This document shows, one piece after another, positions 46,935 through 55,906 of a stretch of DNA of 64,000 bases (positions are counted from its first letter, which is position 1; the number at the start of each line of letters is the position of its first letter). Under the pieces are notes generated by a model. The model saw only the letters and a list, made by a program, of their open reading frames with translations. It made no database searches and was not told where the DNA came from. The translations under genes were made by a program, and so were the position numbers. Source of the DNA: Paenibacillus oenotherae (GTDB lineage: Bacteria > Bacillota > Bacilli > Paenibacillales > Paenibacillaceae); contig NZ_JAHZIJ010000019.1 in NCBI RefSeq assembly GCF_019443105.1, forward strand, positions 1 through 64,000, in the 5' to 3' direction.

Positions 46935-48296
46935 ATGACGTTACCGCCAGATTACTTTTCGAAAACCCTTCAGCTTGTATTTATTATAAATATTCCACAG
47001 ACATTGGTAGCAATGTGGTTCAGCTTTGTTTGCATGGGGCTATTCCCCAAGAACTACGGCAGACGCATTGTGATCTACAGCATTCTGCAATCTATCTATG
47101 TCGCGATTCCTTTTCTGATGATCACGACCTGGATTCATGCCATCAACGGATTGCTGTCCATGTTCGTTTTTATTTCATTCATTTTCCCGGAATTTAAAAT
47201 AAAGCTGCGAATTTTGGTGATCTTCTTTATGATGATCGTTTGTGCGAGCTTCGAAGTATTTTATAGTTATATCTCGCAATACTTCGGAGGTTACGATGCG
47301 GTTCGCTACAATTATCCAGCATTCACAATATCAATAGTCTGGCCCGGTATTTGCTTGATTGCCCTCATCACCGGATTCCTGCAATGGAAAAAAATCCATG
47401 CTGCGAAACAGATTCGCCAGTTTATTATTCATATAAAGTCAGTGCCGTATTTCTTCCTGTTTATACTCCTTATTGTTCAAGTCATTCTTTTCATGCTGTT
47501 TTTTGCTCATTTATTTTTCCAACAGTTCCCCATTCCTATGCTGCAGGTTGCATTTATAATCATTTTTGGCCTCTTCATCTATATGGCTATCAAAATCATG
47601 CAGATCATCGTCAAGCTGCGTATTGAGGGGAGTTATAAATCTCAGGAGATGTACATTAGCGATCTGAACAAAATGTTCGCCTCCATCCGCGGGCAGCGAC
47701 ATGATTTTGCCAACCATGTGCAGGTCATGTATTCCATGCTTTCCCTTAACAAATACGACCAGCTCAGAACGTACATGCAAGAGGTCGTGGAAGAGATACA
47801 GTCCATGAATGTAGCAATCGTCGAGCTTCCCTCTCCCGCGCTCGCTGCGCTCATTCAAGCGAAAACAGCCATTGCTCTTGAGAAGAAAATCCGGTTCGAT
47901 TATCTCATTCATTCGGCCTCCTTAACCTTCAGCTCCGTCACCAGCATTGATCTCGTGCGGATCATCGGCAATCTTGTCGATAATGCATTTGATGAGGTTG
48001 TTAAGCTGCCTCCCGCTGAGCGGGAGGTGCAGCTGGAGATGTATATCCATAAAGAAGAGCTTTATATTACAGTAACCAATCGGGGAATCATTCTGACCAG
48101 CGAAGCCATCGAGCAGATCTTTCGGCCTGGCTTCACTACCAAAGCAGATGGACATACCGGACTGGGTCTCGCGAACGTACGGGAGCGTGCTGCCAGCTAT
48201 AACGGCCAAGTAACCGTAGATTCCGACCTTGAACGAGGGGTCACGTTTACCATTAAGATACCGAATACAAAACAGACAAAAGCCAAGCAGGCTTAA
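46935..48296 (+). CDS. GHKL sensor histidine kinase, tandem copy 1 (intact N-box)
   Basis: The 453-aa protein has six or seven hydrophobic segments in the first 225 residues, then a cytoplasmic kinase part. The phospho-acceptor motif is RHDFANH with His256 (HPK10/SpoB-like). The ATPase is HATPase_c_5 type: N-box IGNLVDNAFDEVV with Asn346 and Asn350, G1 region VTNRG, F-box-like FRPGFTTK and G2 box GLGLANV from residue 409. All expected ATP-binding residues are present, so it should be an active kinase. Architecture recalls AgrC-like peptide sensors. There is no response regulator beside it. It is the first of six same-direction copies and the only one with a long upstream gap (158 nt), so the promoter probably lies there. 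Confidence 0.92.
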   Translation: MTLPPDYFSKTLQLVFIINIPQTLVAMWFSFVCMGLFPKNYGRRIVIYSILQSIYVAIPFLMITTWIHAINGLLSMFVFISFIFPEFKIKLRILVIFFMMIVCASFEVFYSYISQYFGGYDAVRYNYPAFTISIVWPGICLIALITGFLQWKKIHAAKQIRQFIIHIKSVPYFFLFILLIVQVILFMLFFAHLFFQQFPIPMLQVAFIIIFGLFIYMAIKIMQIIVKLRIEGSYKSQEMYISDLNKMFASIRGQRHDFANHVQVMYSMLSLNKYDQLRTYMQEVVEEIQSMNVAIVELPSPALAALIQAKTAIALEKKIRFDYLIHSASLTFSSVTSIDLVRIIGNLVDNAFDEVVKLPPAEREVQLEMYIHKEELYITVTNRGIILTSEAIEQIFRPGFTTKADGHTGLGLANVRERAASYNGQVTVDSDLERGVTFTIKIPNTKQTKAKQA

Positions 48297-48316
48297 TTGA
48301 TGAAGGGGTTTTACTT

Positions 48317-49666
48317 ATGACTTATGTTTCGAACACGCTGCAATTATTGTTGCTTATATCCATTCCTCAGACGTTGACTTCCCTGTGGTTCAGCTTTGTT
48401 TGTCTGGAATTTTTCCCGGAACGCTATGCCAAGCGGATGATCATCTACAGCATCCTGCAATCCACTTATGTTGCCAGTCTTTTCTTCCTGCTCCCTACAT
48501 GGGCTCATATCATAAATTCGATAGCGTCTACTTTCTTGTTCTTTTCTTTCATCTTCCCCGAGACAAAAATCAAGCTTAGAATTCTGGTCATTTTTTTCAT
48601 GATGGTCGTCGCCAGCGCCTTCGATCTGACCTATGTTTATCTCAGCTCATTCCTCGGCGGATATGAGAACGTATTGCACAACACCATTTTATTCAAACTA
48701 ACTGTGTTCTGGCCGGGATTCCTCTGCACCGCACTTGTAACCGGTTTCATGCAATGGAAGCACATTCATATCGCGCGCCAAATCCGGGATTTGGCTGTCC
48801 ATATTCGATCCAGGCCTTATATTATGCTGTTCTCGCTCGTTTTTTTGCAAGTATTTCTGTTCTTCATATTTTTCTCCCATACGTTCATTAAACCGCTGCA
48901 AATCAATACTTTGCAGATCATGTTCATCTTGTCGATCGCGCTCTTTATTTTCATGACCGTCAAAATCATGCAGATCATTGCGCAAGCGCGGCTTGACGGG
49001 ATCTACCAGTCCCAGGAAGCCTGTATTAACGACTTGAACAAAATGTTCGCCTCCATCCGCGGGCAGCGCCACGACTTTGCCAACCATGTGCAGGTCATGT
49101 ATTCCATGCTTATTCTTAAAAAATATGACCAGCTCAGGGCGTATATGGAGAAGGTCGTCAACGAGATTCAATCGATGAACGTGGCCATCGTTGATCTGCC
49201 TTCACCCGCGCTGGCTGCGCTCGTACAGGCGAAGGCCGCCATTGCACTTGAGAAGCGGATCCGATTCGATTATCTCATTCATACAACGTCCTTGACCTTC
49301 AGCTCTGTCACCAGCATCGATCTCGTCCGCATGATCGGCAATCTGGTCGATAACGCATTCGATGAGGTCGTCAAGCTGCCTTCAGCCGAGCGCGAGGTTC
49401 AACTCGAGATGTATATCCATAACCAGGAGCTGTATATTACGGTAACGAACCGGGGGAAGCATCTGACCAGCGAAGAGATCGAACAGATCTTCCAGCCTGG
49501 CTTCACGACCAAAGCGGATGGACATTGTGGACTGGGTCTGGCCAATGTGCGGGAACGCGCTGCCAGCTACAATGGTCAAGTAACCGTGGATTCAGACCTT
49601 GCACGAGGGATCACGTTTACGATTCAGATACCGAATAGCAAGCAGGTAAAAACCAAGCAGGCTTAA
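48317..49666 (+). CDS. GHKL sensor histidine kinase, tandem copy 2 (intact N-box)
   Basis: The 449-aa paralogue of copy 1 begins 20 nt after its stop, with GAAGGGG before the ATG. The membrane sensor is clearly different in sequence but keeps the opening SNTLQLLLLISIPQ and the WFSFV-LEFFPERYAKR segment. The kinase half keeps RHDFANH (His252), NLVDNAFDEVV (Asn346), FQPGFTTK and GLGLANV, so it is also expected to bind ATP. It is four residues shorter than copy 1 at the N-terminus. Confidence 0.92.
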   Translation: MTYVSNTLQLLLLISIPQTLTSLWFSFVCLEFFPERYAKRMIIYSILQSTYVASLFFLLPTWAHIINSIASTFLFFSFIFPETKIKLRILVIFFMMVVASAFDLTYVYLSSFLGGYENVLHNTILFKLTVFWPGFLCTALVTGFMQWKHIHIARQIRDLAVHIRSRPYIMLFSLVFLQVFLFFIFFSHTFIKPLQINTLQIMFILSIALFIFMTVKIMQIIAQARLDGIYQSQEACINDLNKMFASIRGQRHDFANHVQVMYSMLILKKYDQLRAYMEKVVNEIQSMNVAIVDLPSPALAALVQAKAAIALEKRIRFDYLIHTTSLTFSSVTSIDLVRMIGNLVDNAFDEVVKLPSAEREVQLEMYIHNQELYITVTNRGKHLTSEEIEQIFQPGFTTKADGHCGLGLANVRERAASYNGQVTVDSDLARGITFTIQIPNSKQVKTKQA

Positions 49667-49686
49667 TTGACGAAGGGGCTTTCCTC

Positions 49687-51051
49687 ATGACTTTTCCGCC
49701 GGATTATATTTCGAACACACTGCAGCTGCTGTTTATTATGTCCATCCCGCAGGCCGCAACATCATTGTGGTTCAGCTTTGTTTGCCTCGGCTTCTTCCCG
49801 GAACGCTACGCCAAGCGCATTATTGTCTATAGCATCGTACAATCCATTTATATCGTCGGCAACTTCTTTCTGCTTCCTTCGTGGGCTTATATGCTGCATT
49901 CACAAACTTCTATCTTCATATTCCTGGCCTTCCTGTTCCCCGAAGCAAAAATTAAGATGCGGTTATTAATTATTTTTTTTATGATGGCAGTCTCCGTAAT
50001 CTTCGACATGGTTTATGCTTATATCTCTTTGCACTTCGGCGGTTATGAGCATGTACTCTATAACACCGTTCCTTTCAAGATAGCACTCTTCTGGCCAGGA
50101 TTCCTTGCCGTTGCACTTATCACTTTATTTTTGCAGCACAAAAAAATGTATCTGGCGCGCCAGATACGCAACCTTGTCGTTCATATTCGCTCCAAACCGT
50201 ACACCACGCTGGTTGCGCTAATTTTCTTGCAGTTACTGCTGTATATGCTTATCTTATCCGATGTGTTTATTAAGCCGCTTCCTATTCAATTTCTGCAAAT
50301 GATGTACATCGTGTCCATTGCAATCTTCCTTCTCATCACCATCAAGATTGTACAGATCATCGCTCAGGCGCGTCTTGAGGGGATCCATCAATCCCAGGAG
50401 GCCTATCTTGGCGACTTGAACAAAATGTTCGCCTCTATCCGCGGGCAGCGTCATGACTTCGCCAACCATGTACAGGTCATGTACGCTATGCTCGCTTTGA
50501 AGAAGCATGACCAGCTGCGAACGTATACGGAGGAGGTTGTAAGCGAGATACAATCGATGAATGTGGCGGTTGTTGAGCTTCCCTCTCCCGCACTGGCTGC
50601 ACTGATACAGGCGAAATCCGCCATTGCTCTTGAGAAGCGGATCCGCTTCGATTATCTCATTCATACAACTTCGCTGACCTTCAGCTCTGTCACTAACATC
50701 GATCTCGTCCGGATGATCGGCAATCTGGCCGATTACGCATTTGATGAGGCCGTCAAGCTGCCTCCAGCCGAGCGCGAGGTTCAACTGGAGATGTTTGTTC
50801 ATAACCGGGAACTGTATATTACCGTAACGAATCGCGGGAACCATCTGACTCGCGAAGAGATCGCGCAATTCAACCTGCCTGGCGAAACCGCCAAAGCGGA
50901 CGTACATACCGGATTGGGTCTCGCCAATGTGCAGGAGCGCGCTGCCAGCTATAACGGTTCCGTCACTGTGGATTCCGACCTTGAACGAGGAATTACGTTT
51001 ACGATCAAGATACCGAATGCAGGGCAGGCAAAAACAAAGCCAGCCAAATAA
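49687..51051 (+). CDS. GHKL sensor kinase paralogue, tandem copy 3 (N-box Asn to Tyr)
   Basis: A 454-aa copy with the same layout. His256 of RHDFANH is kept, but the N-box reads NLADYAFDEAV: the second Asn, which binds magnesium-ATP in histidine kinases, is Tyr350 (TAC). The F-box-like segment is also changed (FNLPGETAK instead of FQPGFTTK), while G2 GLGLANV is intact. It is therefore probably weak or inactive in ATP binding. From here on the starts are exactly 1380 bp apart. Confidence 0.9.
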   Translation: MTFPPDYISNTLQLLFIMSIPQAATSLWFSFVCLGFFPERYAKRIIVYSIVQSIYIVGNFFLLPSWAYMLHSQTSIFIFLAFLFPEAKIKMRLLIIFFMMAVSVIFDMVYAYISLHFGGYEHVLYNTVPFKIALFWPGFLAVALITLFLQHKKMYLARQIRNLVVHIRSKPYTTLVALIFLQLLLYMLILSDVFIKPLPIQFLQMMYIVSIAIFLLITIKIVQIIAQARLEGIHQSQEAYLGDLNKMFASIRGQRHDFANHVQVMYAMLALKKHDQLRTYTEEVVSEIQSMNVAVVELPSPALAALIQAKSAIALEKRIRFDYLIHTTSLTFSSVTNIDLVRMIGNLADYAFDEAVKLPPAEREVQLEMFVHNRELYITVTNRGNHLTREEIAQFNLPGETAKADVHTGLGLANVQERAASYNGSVTVDSDLERGITFTIKIPNAGQAKTKPAK

Positions 51052-51066
51052 AGGGGCCTCTGAGTT

Positions 51067-52431
51067 ATGACATTCCCGCCGGATTATATTTCAGACACGC
51101 TGCAATTATTTTTTATACTTTCCTTGCCGCAAGATATCCTTGGCATGTGGTTCAGCTTCGTCATTATGGGATTTTTCCCGGAACGTTATGTGAAGAGAAT
51201 CTTGATCTACAGCGTCATACACGCTCTCTATATCGATATTGTATTTTTCTTTCTGCCTGTTGGAGCTACCCTAATCAATCATATACTCTCAGCTTTTATA
51301 TGTATTCGATTCATTTTTCCCGAAATCAAGTTCAAGTTAAAAATAATAACTCTGTGTTTCATAGTGATCTCCTCAATGGGCTATGAAGTCATATATGGAT
51401 TCATTATACCTTTTTTTGGAGGGGCACAGTCTGCCTTAGACAACCCAATACCTTTTAAAATATTGCTATTCTGGCCTGGCTTTATCGTCTTCGCGCTCCT
51501 TATCGGGTTTATGCAATGGAAAAAAATCTATTTTGCACGTCAATTGCGTGATTTCGTTATTCATATGAGATCAAAGCCTTTTTTCATGCTATTTACATTA
51601 TCTATGTTGCAAATATTGATTTTTATGGCTTTCTTTGCTCATCTATTTGTCAAGCCTCTTAATATTTATGCTCTGCAAGTTACATTCATTATCTCAATTA
51701 TGCTTTTTATCTACATGACCATCAAAATTATGCAGATCATCGCCCAAGCGCGTATCGAGGGGATCCACCAATCCCAACAGGCTTATCTCAGCGATTTGAA
51801 CAAAACGTTCGCCTCCATCCGCGGGCAGCGCCATGACTTCGCCAATCATGTGCAGGTCATGTATTCCATGCTCGCTTTGAAGAAGCATGACCAGTTGCGA
51901 ACGTATACGGAGGAGGTTGTAAACGAGATTCAATCCATGAACGTGGCGGTCGTCGAGCTTCCCTCTCCCGCACTGGCTGCGCTCGTGCAGGCGAAGTCCG
52001 CTATTGCGCTCGAGAAGCGGATCCGGTTCGATTATCTCATGCATACAACTTCGTTGACCTTCAGCTCCGTCACCAACATCGATCTCGTCCGCATGATCGG
52101 CAATCTCGTCGATATCGCATTCGATGAGGCCGTCAAGCTGCCTCCAACCGAGCGCGAGGTTCAACTGGAGATGTTTGTTCATAACCATGAACTGTATATT
52201 ACCGTAACGAATCATGGAAACCATCTGACTCGCGAAGAGATCGCGCAATTCAACCTGCCTGGCGACATGGTCATAGCGGACGGACATACCGGATTGGGTC
52301 TCGCCAATGTACGGGAGCGTGCTGCCAGCTATAATGGCCAAGTAATTGCAGATTCCGACCTTGAACGAGGGATCACGTTTACGATTAAGATACCGAACGC
52401 AGGGCAGGCAAAAATAAAGCCAGCCAAATAA
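51067..52431 (+). CDS. GHKL sensor kinase paralogue, tandem copy 4 (N-box Asn to Ile)
   Basis: A 454-aa copy starting 15 nt after copy 3. Its sensor is the most divergent: the FGGYE/D segment shared by the others is FGGAQSA here, and the second helix region is rewritten. His256 is kept. The N-box is NLVDIAFDEAV with Ile350 (ATC) replacing the key Asn, the F-box is FNLPGDMVI, and VTNRG has become VTNHG. G2 is intact. The C-terminal half is nearly identical in DNA to copies 3, 5 and 6. Confidence 0.9.
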   Translation: MTFPPDYISDTLQLFFILSLPQDILGMWFSFVIMGFFPERYVKRILIYSVIHALYIDIVFFFLPVGATLINHILSAFICIRFIFPEIKFKLKIITLCFIVISSMGYEVIYGFIIPFFGGAQSALDNPIPFKILLFWPGFIVFALLIGFMQWKKIYFARQLRDFVIHMRSKPFFMLFTLSMLQILIFMAFFAHLFVKPLNIYALQVTFIISIMLFIYMTIKIMQIIAQARIEGIHQSQQAYLSDLNKTFASIRGQRHDFANHVQVMYSMLALKKHDQLRTYTEEVVNEIQSMNVAVVELPSPALAALVQAKSAIALEKRIRFDYLMHTTSLTFSSVTNIDLVRMIGNLVDIAFDEAVKLPPTEREVQLEMFVHNHELYITVTNHGNHLTREEIAQFNLPGDMVIADGHTGLGLANVRERAASYNGQVIADSDLERGITFTIKIPNAGQAKIKPAK

Positions 52432-52446
52432 AGGGGCCTCTAAGTT

Positions 52447-53811
52447 ATGACATTCCCACCGGATTATATTTCGAACACACTGCAATTGATCGTGATACTA
52501 TCTATACCGCAATCCACTATAGCCTTATGGTTCAGCTTCGTTAGCCTTGGTTTTTTTCCAGAGCGCTATGCGAAACGCATTATACTGTTTGGCATTATTC
52601 ATTCTGTCTATCTTGATATTCCTTATTTCTTGATCCCCCCTTGGGCTCATGCTATTAATGTATTGCTTTCTTTGTTTATATTGCTTAAAGTCATGTTTCC
52701 CGAATTAAAGATCAAAATAATTATATTAGTAATATTTTTTATGATGGTCGCTACGATGAGTTACGATTTATTTTATTTGTATCTCTTACAGTTCTTCGGG
52801 GGTTACGAGGCCGTATTATATAATCATATCGGGTTCAAATTGTTACATTTCTGGCCAGGGTATATCTTCATCGCTCTGATAACCGGAATGCTGCAATGGA
52901 AGAAAATTCACATCGCACGCCGAATACGTGATTTTGCTGTCCACATTCGCTCTCAAACATACTTTTTGCTTTTTGTACTCGTTATCGTTCAAGTTTTTTT
53001 ATTCATGTTATTTGTGAGTCACACATTCATCAAACCGTTTCATTTACATACTTTGCAGATCATATTTATAGTCTCGATTACGCTCTTCATTTACATGACC
53101 ATCAAGATCATGCAGATCATCACCCAGGTGCGTCTCGAAGGGGTTCACCAATCCCAGGAAGCGTATCTTAGCGACTTGAACAAAATGTTCGCCTCCATCC
53201 GCGGACAGCGCCATGACTTCGCCAACCATGTGCAGGTCATGTATTCCATGCTCGCTTTGAAGAAGCATGACCAACTGCGAACGTATACCGAGGAGGTTGT
53301 AAACGAGATTGAATCAATGAATGTGGCGGTGGTTGAGCTCCCCTCTCCTGCATTGGCTGCACTCATACAGGCGAAGTCCGCCATTGCCCTGGAGAAGCGG
53401 ATCCGGTTCGATTATCTCATTCATACAACTTCGCTGACCTTCAGCTCTGTCACTAACATCGATCTCGTCCGGATGATCGGCAATCTTGTCGATTACGCAT
53501 TCGATAAAGTCGTCAAGCTGCCTCCAGCCGAGCGCGAGGTTCAACTGGAGATGTATCTCCATAACGGGGAGCTGTTTATTACCGTAACGAATCGGGGAAA
53601 CCATCTGACTCGCGAAGAGATCGCGCAATTCAACCTGCCTGGCGACACGTCCAAAGCAAACGGGCATACCGGACTGGGTCTGGTCAATGTGCGGGAGCGC
53701 GCTGCCAGCTATAAAGGTTCTGTCACTGTGGATTCCGACCTTGAACGAGGGATCACGTTTACCGTTAAGATACCGAACGCAGGGCAGGCAAAAACAAAGC
53801 CAGCCAAATAA
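52447..53811 (+). CDS. GHKL sensor kinase paralogue, tandem copy 5 (N-box Asn to Tyr)
   Basis: A 454-aa copy; its start region repeats the copy 4 junction almost base for base (GGGGCCTCT-AGTT-ATG). His256 is kept; the N-box is NLVDYAFDKVV with Tyr350 and a further Glu-to-Lys change; the F-box is FNLPGDTSK; G2 is GLGLVNV. The membrane sensor is AT-rich and distinct. Likely a non-canonical or inactive kinase. Confidence 0.9.
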   Translation: MTFPPDYISNTLQLIVILSIPQSTIALWFSFVSLGFFPERYAKRIILFGIIHSVYLDIPYFLIPPWAHAINVLLSLFILLKVMFPELKIKIIILVIFFMMVATMSYDLFYLYLLQFFGGYEAVLYNHIGFKLLHFWPGYIFIALITGMLQWKKIHIARRIRDFAVHIRSQTYFLLFVLVIVQVFLFMLFVSHTFIKPFHLHTLQIIFIVSITLFIYMTIKIMQIITQVRLEGVHQSQEAYLSDLNKMFASIRGQRHDFANHVQVMYSMLALKKHDQLRTYTEEVVNEIESMNVAVVELPSPALAALIQAKSAIALEKRIRFDYLIHTTSLTFSSVTNIDLVRMIGNLVDYAFDKVVKLPPAEREVQLEMYLHNGELFITVTNRGNHLTREEIAQFNLPGDTSKANGHTGLGLVNVRERAASYKGSVTVDSDLERGITFTVKIPNAGQAKTKPAK

Positions 53812-53826
53812 AGGGGCCTCTGAGTT

Positions 53827-55203
53827 ATGACATTCCCACCGGATTATATTTCGAACACACTGCAATTGATCTTTATCATGTCCATCCCGCAGTACATTGT
53901 TAGTATGTGGTTTAGTTTTGTCATTCTGGGACTTTTTCCGGAACGCTTTGGAAAGCGAATTATTATTTACAGTATCCTGCAGGCTGTATATGTTGATCTA
54001 TTTTTTTTCATCGTACCAAACTGGATTCATGTGCTAAATGCAATATTTTCTATGTTCGTATTTGTTTCATTGGTTTTTCCAGAGTTAAAAACAAAAATAA
54101 AAATATTGATTATTCTCTTTATGATAATGTTGCTTTATATTTTCGAGATTATTTATGCCTTTATCTATCAATATTTTGGCGGTTATGAAGCCGTGCTGTA
54201 CAATATTCCGGTATTTAAAATGCTTTTCTTTTGGCCTCCAATTGGCATAATGGCTCTAATAACCGGATTTATGCAATGGAAAAAGATTTATGCAGCAAAA
54301 AAGATTCGTCAATTTATTATCCATATCAAGTCGGTCCCGCATTTAACATTGTTCATTCTAGTTATATTTCAAGTCTCTTTGCTGTTTGCATTTTTTTCCC
54401 GAATTTTTATTAGACCGCATGATCTCCACACGACGCTCACCACACAAATTGTATTTATCATCTCTATTGCTCTCTTCATTTACATGACCATCAAGATCAT
54501 TCAGATCATCACCCAGGCGCGTCTCGAAGGGGTTCACCAATCCCAGGAAGCGTATCTTGGCGACTTGAACAAAATGTTCGCCTCCATCCGCGGACAGCGC
54601 CATGACTTCGCCAACCATGTGCAGGTCATGTATTCCATGCTCGCTTTGAAGAAGCATGACCAGCTGCGAACGTATACGGAGGAGGTTGTAAACGAGATTG
54701 AATCGATGAATGTGGCGGTTGTTGAGCTCCCCTCTCCTGCACTGGCTGCGCTCATACAAGCGAAGTCCGCCATTGCGCTTGAAAAGCGGATCCGGTTCGA
54801 TTATCTCATTCATACAACCTCGCTGACCTTCAGCTCCGTCACCAGCATCGATCTCGTCCGGATGATCGGCAATCTGGTCGATTACGTATTCAATGAAGCC
54901 GTCATGCTGCCACCAGCCGAGCGCGAGGTTCAACTGGAGATGTATCTCCATAGCGGGGAGCTGTATATTACCGTAACGAATCGAGGAAGCCAGCTGACAC
55001 GCGATCAGATCGACCAAATCTTCCAGCCTGGCGAAACCGCCAAAGCGGATGGACATACTAGACTGGATCTCGCCAATGTGCGAGAGCGCGCTGCCAGGTA
55101 TAACGGCCAAGTAACCGTGGATTCCGACCTTGAACGAGGGGTTACATTCACCATTAAGATGCCGAATACGAAACCGGGGAAAAAATCGATGCAGAAAATC
55201 TAA
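53827..55203 (+). CDS. GHKL sensor kinase paralogue, tandem copy 6 (N-box and G2 degenerate)
   Basis: A 458-aa copy, the last of the array. The phospho-acceptor motif (His259) is intact. The N-box is NLVDYVFNEAV with Tyr353, and the G2 lid box GLGLAN is replaced by RLDLAN (Arg412 and Asp414 in place of glycines), so ATP binding is doubly compromised. The F-box is FQPGETAK. The last helix of the sensor carries a three-residue insertion (HTTLT region), and the C-terminus ends in a basic tail (KPGKKSMQKI). Downstream is repeat element E. Confidence 0.9.
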   Translation: MTFPPDYISNTLQLIFIMSIPQYIVSMWFSFVILGLFPERFGKRIIIYSILQAVYVDLFFFIVPNWIHVLNAIFSMFVFVSLVFPELKTKIKILIILFMIMLLYIFEIIYAFIYQYFGGYEAVLYNIPVFKMLFFWPPIGIMALITGFMQWKKIYAAKKIRQFIIHIKSVPHLTLFILVIFQVSLLFAFFSRIFIRPHDLHTTLTTQIVFIISIALFIYMTIKIIQIITQARLEGVHQSQEAYLGDLNKMFASIRGQRHDFANHVQVMYSMLALKKHDQLRTYTEEVVNEIESMNVAVVELPSPALAALIQAKSAIALEKRIRFDYLIHTTSLTFSSVTSIDLVRMIGNLVDYVFNEAVMLPPAEREVQLEMYLHSGELYITVTNRGSQLTRDQIDQIFQPGETAKADGHTRLDLANVRERAARYNGQVTVDSDLERGVTFTIKMPNTKPGKKSMQKI

Positions 55204-55329
55204 TCGATTCAGGCAATTGGCTTCATCGTACGGCAGTCAACCAGGCGTTGACACCCACCGCCCCCTCCCCGTATCGCCCCACTTCGCTGGAGCTGCACGC
55301 GCTCCAAACGTGCTGCCGCTGAACCGCTG

Positions 55330-55600
55330 TTGACAACGGATCGGCGAGTGACTAACTACAACATATCCGGTTCGTAGGGAGAGGGAAGCCTGCGTAAGCG
55401 CAGGAATTTCGGCCACAATAAGCCCCTGAGAGCAAATGCCTGCGTAAGCGCAGGCATTTATGGCGGATTGGGCCTATATCGGGCGAATACGACGGAATAC
55501 CTGCACTTTGGCAGGCATTTCATCTTCAGACAGGCTGAAACGAAAGAAAAGCTGCTTTCCTGCAGGCATGTTCGCCGGTCTGGTACCGGACACTCATTAC
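55330..55600. repeat. Dispersed structured element, copy E
   Basis: Four CCTGC/GCAGG palindromic units start at 55389, 55439, 55500 and 55559 (spacings 50, 61, 59). The first two are perfect 6-bp stems with 4-nt loops. The lead-in (GAGTGACTAACTACAACA, then CCGGTT) is shared with the middle of copy F but not with A-C. 55204-55906 holds no supported gene; it contains this element and the upstream region of the ATP-grasp operon. Confidence 0.8.
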
Positions 55601-55906
55601 AGGAACGCTAGTCAGCTTTCGCCCAAATATTATAGCTTCTGCATGCAAAGCGCCGCTGCAGCAAGCAGTTGGACAGTTCCCCTATCAAATGCAGAGACGG
55701 CAACGTCTTGAGCGGGTGACAAACCTTTCGGCCAACAATGTCCAACCGCAGTATTCCATGCTTGATGGCCGAATTTTCTTCACCTTTGTGCAAGAGCGGT
55801 CAATCACCAAGGGGTAGATGTCCTCATATGATGAATTAATTCGTGTAAACCACCTAAAGGCCGTTAGCTGTACGTCGTCATCCTCCAGCTTGGAAGGAGA
55901 ACCGCG

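Noticed and set aside
50254-55110. Long minus-strand open frames (e.g. 50254-50907, 51694-52485, 54358-55110) opposite the kinases
   Set aside because: They recur only because the underlying kinase halves are repeated; none has a ribosome binding site or recognisable protein features.
46777-55203. AgrB/AgrD-like or response-regulator gene within or beside the kinase array
   Set aside because: I read the gaps (158 nt upstream, 15-20 nt between copies, about 700 nt downstream) and found no such frame.
55389-55566. CRISPR array suggested by regularly spaced CCTGC/GCAGG units
   Set aside because: Repeats are only 16 bp palindromes, few in number, spacing is fixed at 50 and 61 rather than uniform, spacers are shared between copies, and no cas genes are present.
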